64,000 bases of DNA from Hygrocybe punicea (lineage: Eukaryota > Basidiomycota > Agaricomycetes > Agaricales > Hygrophoraceae). Below are positions 47,380-57,571 of the stretch, piece by piece. Numbering within the stretch: position 1 is the first letter of the stretch; every line of letters begins with the position of its first letter. Below the pieces are notes generated by a model, which was not told the DNA's origin, did no database searches, and worked only from the letters and a program-made list of their open reading frames with translations. The stretch is from the NCBI GenBank assembly GCA_963556145.1, contig OY744462.1:1984001-2048000 (forward strand), read 5' to 3'. Position numbers and translations under genes: made by a program.

Positions 47380-48575
47380 ATGGCAGAGATCCCGAGACGT
47401 AACGTACATGTATTCAATTCCTCTAACGGCGTAGAAGTTGCTGGTAAGTATAACCTACATTTGTAACCCTTGAAATCCGTACTCAGAATGATGTCAGGTT
47501 TCTTTCAACATGGGGGCGTTTCAATTGCAACATTCATCGGTTGGATCAACAAAATTTGCCACATTCCTCACGAATGGGCTCTCTACCCATGCCAATTTGA
47601 CAACAACCGCGCCATCGGTGGTTTAGCACTTGATTCCAACAGTGAGGATGAGCTTCAGCCGGGACGCTACGTCATACGCACCCCACAACCTAGTGAAATC
47701 TCCATGTTGTTTGTTCTGTACTTGGTGCTAATCACGGTATTTCAGACTCGCATCAAATCCCTGTCTATCTCACTACAGATGTCCCTCGCACACGGGCATA
47801 CACCGCTAACTATACCTTTACCCCGCATGTCGGTTCCTAGGCTTCATTCATAAACGGCTAATAAGGTTACGGGTTAGAACACAAATTTCGTGACACGAGT
47901 CCGAGCCCGTGACCGGCGCTGCTGTATCACAGGTCAAATAGTGGCAAGCGAAGACTTCACGGGATTTGAAGCTGCTCATATTTTCCCTCTCAGTGAAACG
48001 GATATTGTAAGTTATTCCTCACGTGTCATGTGAACACGCCTGTTAACATGCTCCACGTAAAGTGGAATGAGCAGAACTTTAAGCGTTTCATCGATGACGA
48101 TCAGATTGCTGCAGGACTCGAGATGAACTCCGTGCAGCAAGGATTCTTGTGCTCCTCGACCGAACATCGTATGTTTAACGATTACGCCATTGCGGTGAAC
48201 CCGGACGTGAGAACTGAGTTGTGAACTGGGACCCTCCTGATTCTTCTTCTCTAGGACAACTACCGCATATATGACTTCGTGGGTCGTGATCCCAATCGTT
48301 CACCGCATGGGAATATTTTCTATCGCAACCGTGATGAACACATGCGTTATCTCCCTTCGCCAGATCTTTTGCGGGACCACTTCCGTCAGTGTGTCCTTCG
48401 ACATGTAAAAGGTGCCGGAGAAAGCCATGACGGTCAACGACCCTTGGATCCGGACATCGATCTCGGTGCCGGAGGCTTCAACCTTGAGACTGGTTGCTGG
48501 TGGTCAGGTCCGGAGGGAAAGAAACAGCTAGAAGCCGAGCTTGCAGGGCGTCTTAGGGGACTTGTCTCGTCTTAA
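47380..48575 (+). CDS. Fungal HNH-endonuclease domain protein
   Basis: The start at 47380 begins MAEIPRRNVHVFN. The N-terminal part (WINKICHIPHEWALYPCQF, GLALDSNSEDELQPGRYVI) and the HNH domain (TRVRARDRRCCITGQIVAS, FEAAHIFPLSE, NSVQQGFLCSSTEHRMFNDY, AIAVNPD) match a large basidiomycete family with an HNH_2-type nuclease fold. The AAHIF histidine and the second histidine in STEHRMF would be the catalytic and metal-binding residues. Five short introns fit. The one at 47830-47878 must be removed to pass three stops and join TPH to NTNFVTRV. The C-terminus ends ...LRGLVSS. It may be a host gene or a selfish/defence nuclease; its isolation among transposons favours neither. Confidence 0.75.
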
Positions 48576-49460
48576 ATGCAGGTATGCAAGCTGCATCGAT
48601 GAATTGCTGTCCGTACACTTTGGTTGGAAACGATGGATGTTGGGGCCAGAATGTGCGTTTCCACTACGATATGCCCGACAAGGCTGTGACAGGCCGTGAC
48701 AACCCGTGACAAACTGTGCACAGTGAGTTAACCTCAGTACTAGTGTGCCGAGGTTAAGCTGAGGGAGATGGCTTGCAGGATGAAAAATATTTCACCGCGG
48801 GTTATTGCTATTTTCATGTATAAAAGGTCCGGTGGCCACCGGTTTACTGCCGTTTACTCATCACATGAGCATGTTCTCACGCTTCCGTCTTTGGCCTGGT
48901 TACCTTGCGTCTATGAACTAGGAGTACGATAAGATGTGCGAGCGCGGGAATCCCGAAAGGGTCCTTCGACGTCTCACTGATTCGGTATTCCCGCTGGATG
49001 TATCCCAGTTTCCGGATCATTGTCCCACCCCTGTACACCTCCGGTTGGTTGGGTCCGCATGCGCTACTCACGCCATGCTACCGGTTCAGGTCTTGCCCTA
49101 ACCGGGCCACTCCCCATCAGCATTACACGCTTAGAGGTAGTACTCCGTAAAAAGAACACAGATGGTCTAGAGGTCAGGGCAGGCGGTAGCCTTCTGATGA
49201 GATCCTTCGCCGGATCGAAACCTCTTGCCCGTAATCCTCTAACTTAGTCAGCGTAGCAAGCTGGACCACGTGCACCTTATCTTCGGAGATGGTGGCACGT
49301 GGGATGCCCTAGTACCTGATCGTCAGCCTGTACATAGACCACAGTCTGAGCCTGGGCCTTTGGCCCAGACCCAGACTACCAAACTTTGGCTGCATGTATT
49401 GAGGGAACCAGTTTCAATATGGCTAGTATATTACAAAATAGTAAGTAGAATTAAGCATAT
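48576..49460. other. Intergenic, no supported gene
   Basis: About 880 bp between the HNH gene and the Crypton gene. A GC-rich segment at 48930-49270 has several short hairpins, but no tRNA cloverleaf or coding domain was recognised. Confidence 0.4.
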
Positions 49461-49463
49461 TTA

Positions 49464-52400
49464 TCAAGTGTACCCTCCTGCGGCAGACACAACATCTTCC
49501 CACCCAGTCCCTCCTTTCTTCTGGAGATACTCACAGAACTTCCGAGCCGAAAAGTGCGGTTCATATTTCTCACGCAGGAAGCGAAGGGCAAGCTTCGTGT
49601 CCCAGCGGTGCCGGTTTGACAGCTCCTGTACCAGCCGTACAACCTTCTTCCGACGTGTGTGGGGTGTCTTCAAGGTGGGCAGATTCTGTCTCCACTTTGC
49701 CCCCCACCGCTCCTCGAGTTGGCGTGTGGAGAGGTAGCCATCCAGGCCATTTGCCCACTCCTCCCAGATGGCGGTGATGCTTGTGACCTCTGGGTACAGG
49801 TAGTGGGGCAACCAGTCTTCGGCACGCCATTCCCAGCTGTGTTGACGCAGCCGAGACTCCAGATAGGCAAGGACAAGGTCCTTCCACTTTTCAAGCTGCA
49901 GGCCGGAGATGTGGTCATTAGTAAAAGGTGGCATTGATGAGATTGATATGGGTGGAGATGAAGGGATGGCTGGGGCAGGCTCTGGGCTGAAACCAGCAGA
50001 GACAGAAGGGTTGGCTGTGGTGGGCAGTTGTGAGACATGAAGTCCAGATGGCGAGCTGGAGATGTTAATCGTAATGGTGGGTGGAGGGGATGGTGAGGAT
50101 GGTGGTAGAGAAACTGGCGTGAGTGGAGCACAACTCATGGTAGATACGGGAACACTCAATGGTGGCAACGGGACTGATGTGGCAAATGTGAGATGAGCGA
50201 CAGTTTGTGCAAAACAATCATGAAGACATACTCGATTTTGGCAGACGTCGACGGGGCTTCTTGGCATTCATTTGCATGTCGAGCAAAACCTTCACGGCCT
50301 CAACTGCTTTGGTTAGCGTCACCAACTGTGCAACGCACTGTGCTGATGCTTGCTGCTGCTCCATTGTCGTGCCCCGAACAAGGCCTCGGAAGGTGTGTGC
50401 ATACTTGTCAGGGAGGTCCTCCAGGGCAAGCCGGGCACTTTCTTCTGCGTTTGCGATTATTTCATGGGAATGGTGTGCAAAGGATCGGAAGACAGGGTTA
50501 TTGAATGGTGCAACCTGGAAAATAGGTGCAGCAGGATATAGAGGTGCAAGGACAGCTGCATCTTGCAGGATGACCCAACGGAACCACGTTAACAAGCCAA
50601 GAAAGTTTTTGAGGGCGAAATCTCGTGTATTAGGGTTGGCTACTGATCGAGCATCAAGAGCGGATTTCTCCTGCTCAATCCACGGGAAAATGTCTTGAGT
50701 TAGACATTTTGGTGGTTCTGGGAGGAACTCCGATCAGTCATGCAACTCCACAAAAATAGTTAATGGCTCGGCAACAGACCAAGGGCATCACGCAGCAATT
50801 GGTAAGTTTCAGGCTTGCGTGCATTAAACATGGCTGCGCCAAGCATTGCATCAACAGGTAAAGCACGATCATAGCATGGGCGGAAGGACCCAGAACTATC
50901 ACTCCATCCACCCAATGCTTTTGTGCCATCAATACTCGCACCATGGACGCGAGCTGTCTGGGCGGTGAATGGGCGAGCAGCATGTGTCGATTTTGAGATT
51001 GAGATGCCGACAGCGGCATGGATGGTGTTGACACGGTCACGGTGGTCTGCAGAGAGCAAGGGGCTGAGTTTGGGATGATTTGATTTCATCGCACTCACTT
51101 TCGTAGGTCAGGCATGATGTGGGAGACTTTCGTGTGGGCCAGAAGACATGATATTTGTACCACGCGCGTACACCATATTGGCCACAATCAGGCTCATTGA
51201 AGTCCGGTGAAAATTCAGGAACAGGTTGGCCCAGGACATGGAAGTGTGCGAAGAAGAGCAGGGCAAGTGCTCCAACCCCACAGAGTTCAGGCAGGCGGTG
51301 ACGCAATGCACCATGTTCATCCACTCGCCCCGTCTGGTTGTGCTTCGCATTGTCTGCGAGCGCCGCCAAGGCCTGAACAAATTGTAAGTAACAGTGAGCC
51401 TTCGTCTTCCCACCTTGCATATTCAAAAACATCACTCACTGGAATCTGACACCCAGGCGCAACATCATTGAAGGGGATCATGGTCTGAAACAAATCAGAC
51501 CAGAGCAGCATCCGAGCACTCTCACCTCGGAATGCTGTCTGGCTTGATAGCAACATCATGGCCCGATCCCGAATAGCAATGAACAGCCGCTCACGGCTGC
51601 TGGCTGCATTGGTTAGGCACCAAATGGAGCAGCTCTCAAGCTCCTTCGCCGAGTAAGTGTCTGGAAGGATGTGTCAGTCGCCACCGCTGCACACATTGGG
51701 TTAATGGGGGGGCACGCACCTGATGAGCTCCCTGCCACTTTGAGGACCTGGGCATCATCGGCGCGTTTAGGCTCATTGTGCTGAACAGCTTTTTCGAAAG
51801 CGGTGATACGGCTATCCGAGCGGAGGCTGATCTGAGCAGCAGAATCATGCGGGTATTCATGCTGGTGGTGGAATCGGTGGAATTCAAGGGCCGACACAAC
51901 CCCTTTGACGTGTGACACCCCAACAGAGGAGCCAGCGATCATCTCGTTACTGCCACGTTTGCGCTTGCATGGGAAAATGTCAGCACCAGCCTGCAACATG
52001 TCAAAAAGGTATATGTACCTTCCCTCGCGTAGACTCATATTGGAGGAAATGTGCGACCTTGGTAGCCGTGATCGGAAAGGCAGGAAGAGGGACTCGTGCT
52101 GAGTCCCCAGCGGCAATCTCAGCCTGCGTTCGCTCCCACCAATCCCGATAGCTCTTGAGGTGTCGGTCATAAGTCTTCTTGGTCTGTTTCCCACTCTGCT
52201 CCTGCTGAACCATCTCAAGGCGGAGCCGATGAGAATCTTTCTCGAGGACGTCCATTGACCATTGAGTGCGTGGCGAGATGGGGCATGCCATGGTCTCACG
52301 AGGCGGAGAAGCAGGGCATGCAGGTGGGCCAATCAAGGGCACAGGGCTCTGTGCGCTCACCCCATTTGGGGACACCGATTGCCGCAAGGGTGAGAGGGGG

Positions 52401-52663
52401 CGGCCTTCCATGGTGCTGTCATCCAACATGGGCTGCGACAGGATTGGGGAGGGAGCCAATGGGTCGAAAGCATGGCGCGCCTCTCCAATGTCATCTTGGC
52501 ATATCACGGCATCAAGGCGGCGCCGCTTAGGTGCAACGGGCAATGACGGACACTCCACGGGGGCCTGCAATGGTTCCAACATGTCCGATGGCCTCTGGTT
52601 GACGCTGTGGGGCTGGTAAATGACACGGCTGGGTGAGGAAGGAGGGGGGGGGGTTACAAACAA
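49464..52663 (-). CDS. Crypton tyrosine recombinase with C-terminal GCR1_C-like domain
   Basis: Multi-exon gene on the minus strand. The N-terminus (from 52663) is Pro/Ser-rich and disordered, then a SAM-like core-binding region (KKTYDRHLKSYRDWWERTQA, TKVAHFLQYESTR). The catalytic domain shows the tyrosine-recombinase residues: Arg in TAFRGESARMLLWSDLF, His-x-x-Arg in STHAARPFTAQTARVHG, then LGGWSDSSGSF and Tyr in CYDRALPVDAM. Further on come LKNFLGLLTWFRWVILQDAA and a C-terminal DNA-binding domain like yeast Gcr1 (AIWEEWANGL, LEERWGAKWRQNL, TRRKKVVRLVQELSNR), ending at 49464. This domain order is that of fungal Crypton elements, which move as circular DNA by site-specific recombination. No premature stop was found inside exons, so the gene could be intact. 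Splice sites were inferred only in outline. Confidence 0.8.
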
Positions 52664-53315
52664 TGTAAATGGCGAGTCGCGAGGTCTCGCTGATGGCCAA
52701 CAGGTGAGGGAGGGGGGGGGGTCTTGAGAGGGGACGTGAGATGCCTACTGGCCATCTTTTATAGATGAGCAAACGTCAAAAAAGGGCCGGATGGAAGCAA
52801 GATGTGGAAAGGGACACTCACTAATTGAGAGAAGCGTTCCGCGTGGCCCAAAGTTGATCTATTCAGCCAATGACACTGTCTTGGAGGTGTAAGCGGACAC
52901 GGGGACCTGGTTGGAAGATGGGATCGCTCAGATCCAAGGGGCGCCGGCGCGCCGCAAAGGTGAAGGGAGGGGGTGGGTGAACGTTGAAAAATGCGTGTGA
53001 GAGAGGGGGCTCAGGCCGGTGTATTAGAGGGCTATAGTGTACTTGGAAATCAATGCTAGCCAGCAGCTCACTGGCACATGCTGCGTGCGTTTGTCGCGCG
53101 AGCAGGGCAGTCTTTTGAGGGGGGGGGGGTGGGTGACAGCGACACGAACATGAAGGTTTGCGGAGTTCCAATATTTCAAATTTCATGGGGACGGCCAGAT
53201 GCCGGTTGCATTTACGCCTGTATACACTGTGTTTGGCATTGGTGACCCCCGGTTACCGCAACGAGGGGTTACCGGCAAGGTAACTGGGGCCTAGGCCGAC
53301 CCCAGCGTATACTCT
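52664..53315. other. Intergenic, no supported gene
   Basis: Flank of the Crypton gene with G-rich tracts (runs of 8-10 G near 52650, 52715 and 53130) and an interrupted GGGGTTACC repeat near 53250-53290. No coding domain is visible. The Crypton element boundary probably lies here. Confidence 0.4.
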
Positions 53316-54005
53316 ATATATAATGACATTTTGAAAAACAAATATTTTTAAGAAGGAGGTCTCAGTAAAATGATAACTTGTGAAATACTGCACCAAATTA
53401 CATAGTCTAAGAGAGATAGTTTGTCTATGTTCTAAGGGCCATCTTTCCCTCTATTTACAATTTCAAAATATGTGTTATATAAAAGGTTATAGGTGAATTG
53501 TTGATTTGAGTCATTGCAACTTGTATCATGAATATCTTTACAAGAAATGCTTGGATTGGCATGGTTGTAGAGAGAAAGTTGTTCTATTTTTCAAGGGCTA
53601 CAAGGGCCCATACCGTGTTTTCTTGTATTTTGGACTTTGGCAGATTATTGTAATGTTATTTATACAGAGGTAATTCTCCTTCAAAATTTCAAAGTACAGA
53701 AAAACACAGTATGGGCTCTTGTAGCCCTTGAAAAATAGAACAACTTTCTCTCTACAACCATGCCAATCCAAGCATTTCTTGTAAAGATATTCATGATACA
53801 AGTTGCAATGACTCAATCAACAATTCACCTATAACCTTTTATATAACACATATTTTGAAATTGTAAATAGAGGGAAAGATGGCCCTTAGAACATAGACAA
53901 ACTATCTCTCTTAGACTATGTAATTTGGTGCAGTATTTCACAAGTTATCATTTTACTAGGACCTCCTTCTTAAAAATATTTGTTTTTCAAAATGTCATTA
54001 TATAT
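53316..54005. mobile_element. 690-bp fold-back MITE with near-perfect long inverted repeat
   Basis: The first about 315 bp (from ATATATAATGAC at 53316) are repeated in reverse complement up to 54005, leaving a loop of only about 50 bp near 53635-53685. Mismatches are very few (for example GGTCTCAG versus GGTCCTAG near the ends). A TA-rich end suggests a TA target as in Tc1/mariner-like MITEs, but the duplication cannot be separated from the palindrome. Transcribed, it would form a long hairpin RNA. Confidence 0.85.
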
Positions 54006-54489
54006 GAAAATAGCAATAAAAGCGGGAAATAAAACTATGGTTCAAATTGCAATACAACTGGGAAGCTTCCTGCTGCTTAAGCTGTGGTACCTACACAATG
54101 CAAATGTGACACATGCCCAATGTGATAATATGGCTGCAAGGAGGGATGAGAGGTGAACACAATGAGCTCAGATTGCAGGAAGATTGAGTATGACCATGGT
54201 TGGAGGCGGAGCTCTGACAGGCATGGCATCACACCATATATGTGCTTAGCATGGTTTCAGTTAATCAGTTTGCCCTCAGGACTTTGCTGTGAGGACCCAA
54301 CTCGCTTCACCCAGAATGTGGATCCAGTCAGTGCTGACGGTCTCCACATAACACCCTCAAGTTCACACCAAATTTATATGGAGGATGTTTACTTCGTCAC
54401 ACTGACTCGGAGGCTGTTTACAATCCACGCCTGTCTTGTTCAATTTTGCAATGGGCATCGTTTGATTCAAGCTGGAGCATAAGAGCGGG

Positions 54490-54800
54490 AAATCCACCCT
54501 CGGGACATTTTCAAGTTTGGTGGTGTAGATATCTATAACTTTTCATATAGATTCATCAGATTGCTTGGGGGACCTCTCAGTGTCCAGTACCTATGCAAGT
54601 TATGACACAATCTATTTTCGATCCTACACTCAGCAATCCTCTGATAACTCCATCTATTCTGCGCAATTTCAACAGTGAGCTTATTACATTTCTACTGGAT
54701 GTCTTGAAGCTTAACAATTATTACTAGACCCACAATCAGCTTTCCTGCGGGCTCATTTCCGATGATTACCATCAAGTGCAACTCCTTCTTTGTTATGGAT
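54490..54800 (+). pseudogene. Decayed paralogue of the 11.4-kb secreted-type protein gene
   Basis: The sequence aligns with about 11700-12000: GGGGACCTCTCAG, then a stretch matching SYTQQS...SSDLQ coding, the exon end and GTGAG donor, the intron body (ACATTTCTACTGGATGT versus TCATCTCTACTGGTTGT), and the following exon start (ACCCACAATCAGCTTTCCTG versus ACCCACTACCACCTTTCCTA). Because the intron is kept, it is a DNA-level duplicate and not a retrocopy. The rest of the gene is missing or unrecognisable. Confidence 0.65.
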
Positions 54801-55037
54801 CGCTTCTGCAGCGGGCTCCGGCAACAATCAACTTAACTGGGAGGCGGTTTCCAGAGGAGAGAGGAGCAGTTTTCATTGTTGCTTACAGCTAAGACAACAC
54901 TGCTAAGAGGGGGGGTCAAGGTCTAATGTCATTGCGAGCCATGGGGGTTACCCAAAACAAGATGAGTCTGCCCCAAGAACCAGACTAAACATAAGGAAGA
55001 GAAAGAAGAAAAAGTCTGAACCAACAACAAGAACAGT

Positions 55038-55940
55038 TAGTGAATGGCACGGGTAACCCACGGGTACAAATGGCTGTACCCGTACCCACACCCGGTGGAC
55101 CCACGGGTACAAACCCGGCGGGTTTACCCGTCATTTTGAGTCCTGGAACAGCCCAAACGGTCAAGAATTGGCTGAGATATTGTCAAAACAATCAAGGAGC
55201 ATTGTTTTGGCAATATCTCAGTCAATTCTTGACCGTTTTGGCTGTTCTAGGACTCATTTTAAAGCTGGCGGGTAGGAGAAACCCTACCCATACCCGTACC
55301 CGTGCGGGTATGGGTACAAACCCGCACGGTGTAGAGGCTCCGGCCCGTCTAGACCCGAATCCTCTTTATATCCCACTTCGTCCCCGTCCATTCCCATTCA
55401 CGTATCGTCGATTCCGCCCGATTCCGGTCATTTCCATCGATTCCGCTCCGGATTCCGCCTCCGGATTCGTTCCTACATGCACTACAATGTCTCTAACGAC
55501 CCGGAATCAGTACGTATATAGTTACATATGATATATCTTCGTTTCCCGTTACTTAGTACATAGCATTCCTCCACTCCACTCCTCTCCTATCAGTTACAGC
55601 CTTCGGTTGTAGTACATAGTTACTACAGCACAGGATCTCTCCCAGTAGTATAAAAGATGTACTCTTATACTACAACCATATAGAAAATACAGGTTATCGC
55701 TCCCCTTCAGTTCTATTTCTTAGTCCTCCCTTCGTATCGTCTCCATATTAGTCTTTGTAACTCCACTCCCTACACTTCCCCTCTGATCCGGAACCCCGGA
55801 TTCGGGTTGGATTGACTAGACTATAGACACTAAACTCCTCTGATCACTTCTTAGCTGATCACCACTTTCATAGATTCCCATTCGGGTCTACAACCGAACT
55901 CGCCATCACAACGGGTTACCCATACCCATGCTATTCACTA
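55038..55940. mobile_element. hAT-type MITE with internal hairpin, containing a solo LTR
   Basis: The termini read TAGTGAATGGCACGGGTA (left) and the complement of TAGTGAATAGCATGGGTA (right), flanked by the 8-bp duplication AGAACAGT at 55030-55037 and 55941-55948. Inside, 55140-55262 form a long hairpin around CAAGGAGC (arms include CGGTCAAGAATTGGCTGAG). Subterminal GGGTAC/GTACCC words fill the rest. A 581-bp solo LTR (55330-55910) is inserted in the right half. Without it the MITE is about 320 bp. Confidence 0.85.
55330..55910 (+). repeat. Solo LTR of family A
   Basis: Starts TGTAGAGGCTCC and ends CGCCATCACA, the reverse complement of element A's LTR with moderate divergence. It is flanked by the 4-bp duplication ACGG (55326-55329 and 55911-55914). 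It is the product of recombination between the two LTRs of a former element. Confidence 0.85.
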
Positions 55941-55948
55941 AGAACAGT

Positions 55949-56544
55949 ATATAGTGACTGGTCTTGAGGGGAGGTAAATGGGAATACCACCATGAAGCTA
56001 CAACATGTCCAACTACATCATGTGTTCACCATGAGGCGTCCTCATGTCGATGTTCTCACGATCCAACTGGAGGCCCAGGTGTCATTGAGGATAGAAGAGG
56101 TTCAGATGACTCAGATGATTTGTCATCGGATCATGTGACATGCAGAATTGCCAATTCGGGGTCTATACTTGCTGTAACAGGCAAGTGCGCAGTCTGGCAA
56201 GTGCAATACACGGTCGGGTCGAAGAAGGGTATCGTCCAGTGTGGGATTGGTGAAGGAGGTGTCTTGAGGTGGTGTGGATATAGCGGCAAGGTTGGTATGA
56301 AAGAAAATAATGGAATGTATAGAGGAAAAACCAACTAGGACAATGGGCTAGTCGAGGTCAGACATGTGAACAGCGTAAGCTGTACCGGATGACAATGTCT
56401 GTGTCAATGACGTATCGAGGGGCGATGTCTTGTCCTGCATGTGAAACAATGCGGTCCACCTGATGTTGGTATTCATCCAAGAAAGGGTATTGTTGTAAAC
56501 GAGTGTGGGAGGTATCAAAGTTACGGATGGAAAAGGATAAATGA
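55949..56544. other. Target region left of the chromovirus, no supported gene
   Basis: About 600 bp between the hAT MITE and the chromovirus target duplication. Open frames exist on both strands without recognisable domains. It may be the flank of an older element, since the sequence beyond 63655 has a similar composition. Confidence 0.35.
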
Positions 56545-56549
56545 ATGTG

Positions 56550-57111
56550 TGTTGTTCTTATAGCAGGCTCCGGCAACACTAAACCAAACGAGGATGGATT
56601 TGAGATAAGAAGTGAGTACAGACAATTGTAAAGGAAGGGGAGAGAGGGTTCTAGGTTTCTGGTAGCGGTCAGGGGAAGAGTAGCTAGACTAAACTTAAAG
56701 TTACTGACTACAAGTATTCAGGTTTATATACACTACAATGTCTTTAGGGTAGGCTTCTTCATCATGCGTGGCTGCAAGGAGGACAAGCTCCGAGATGAAC
56801 GGTGTCTTGGTTCACTTCGTGGTCTGCGCGTTTTGGGGTGCCATTGTGGAGGCCAACGGCTGCGTTGCAGGTCTGGTGTCAGCAGACAACTGATCCGGTG
56901 ATTATGTTGTGTGGTATTGTTGAGTGCATGTATAAGCGTGTGTGACGGTGGCGTATCGGCGGTGATGGGACGATGAGGATAATTATATGGATTAGGATAT
57001 CGCCGTCGATTGTCATCGATGATGTTCTGGACCCATGTTATGACATCATTGTTGGATGTTGCGTCAGAAGCAGGGTCGGAAGTGGGGGTTAGATCGGGGT
57101 GAAAAGTAACA
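56550..57111 (-). repeat. Left (3') LTR of the chromovirus
   Basis: TGTT...GTAACA, about 560 bp. By eye it differs from the right LTR at 18 positions, 16 of them CG versus TG or CA, with one transversion. It contains the end of the third reading frame. Confidence 0.9.
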
Positions 57112-57557
57112 ATACCCCCGGAACAAGGGGAATCGTCCCGATTAACCGGAGGGAAGACGGAGTCATACACGGCAGCACAGTCGATGAACTCGCGGTAGGG
57201 ATCAACGGGATCATCGGTAAACCAAACAGGAACAGTCGGAGGAACAGCAGGAGGGGGAGGTCCGATGGGATGCGCAGAGTAGAAGGTACAGGGGGCGAAG
57301 AAGAGGTTGACGCCAAGATGAGCAATGGACGACATGGGGTGGACGGAGCCAAAAGAAGAAGGACGCATGAGGTCGACAGCGAAGCGAACACTGCGATTGC
57401 AGAGGCGGTGCTTTGAGCGAGGAATGCGAAAACGAGGAGGAAGAAGATGGTAATACGGGGAAGAAGGAAGAAAGGTAGCGGAGGCAGACATGGGGGTAAA
57501 GAGGCAAGGAGTAACGAAGGGAAAGAGAAAAGAGAGCGGTATAAAAGGAAGAAACAT
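56733..57557 (-). CDS. Third reading frame of the chromovirus, extending into the 3' LTR
   Basis: Starts at 57557 (MFLPFIPLSFLF), 15 bases after the pol stop and in another frame, and ends at 56733 inside the LTR (274 residues). The N-terminal about 22 residues are hydrophobic and could be a signal or anchor. The rest is Pro/Ser/Asp-rich (VWFTDDPVDPYREFIDCAAV, DVITWVQNIIDDNRRRYPNP) with no recognised domain. An env-like position does not prove an env-like function. It is intact, unlike gag and pol. Confidence 0.4.
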   Translation of the reverse strand: MFLPFIPLSFLFPFVTPCLFTPMSASATFLPSSPYYHLLPPRFRIPRSKHRLCNRSVRFAVDLMRPSSFGSVHPMSSIAHLGVNLFFAPCTFYSAHPIGPPPPAVPPTVPVWFTDDPVDPYREFIDCAAVYDSVFPPVNRDDSPCSGGIVTFHPDLTPTSDPASDATSNNDVITWVQNIIDDNRRRYPNPYNYPHRPITADTPPSHTLIHALNNTTQHNHRISCLLTPDLQRSRWPPQWHPKTRRPRSEPRHRSSRSLSSLQPRMMKKPTLKTL

Positions 57558-57571
57558 TAGGGTAGGCAAAA

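Noticed and set aside
48930..49260. tRNA- or SINE-like segment with box-like words
   Set aside because: No cloverleaf, no paired A and B boxes at proper spacing and no second copy in the window.
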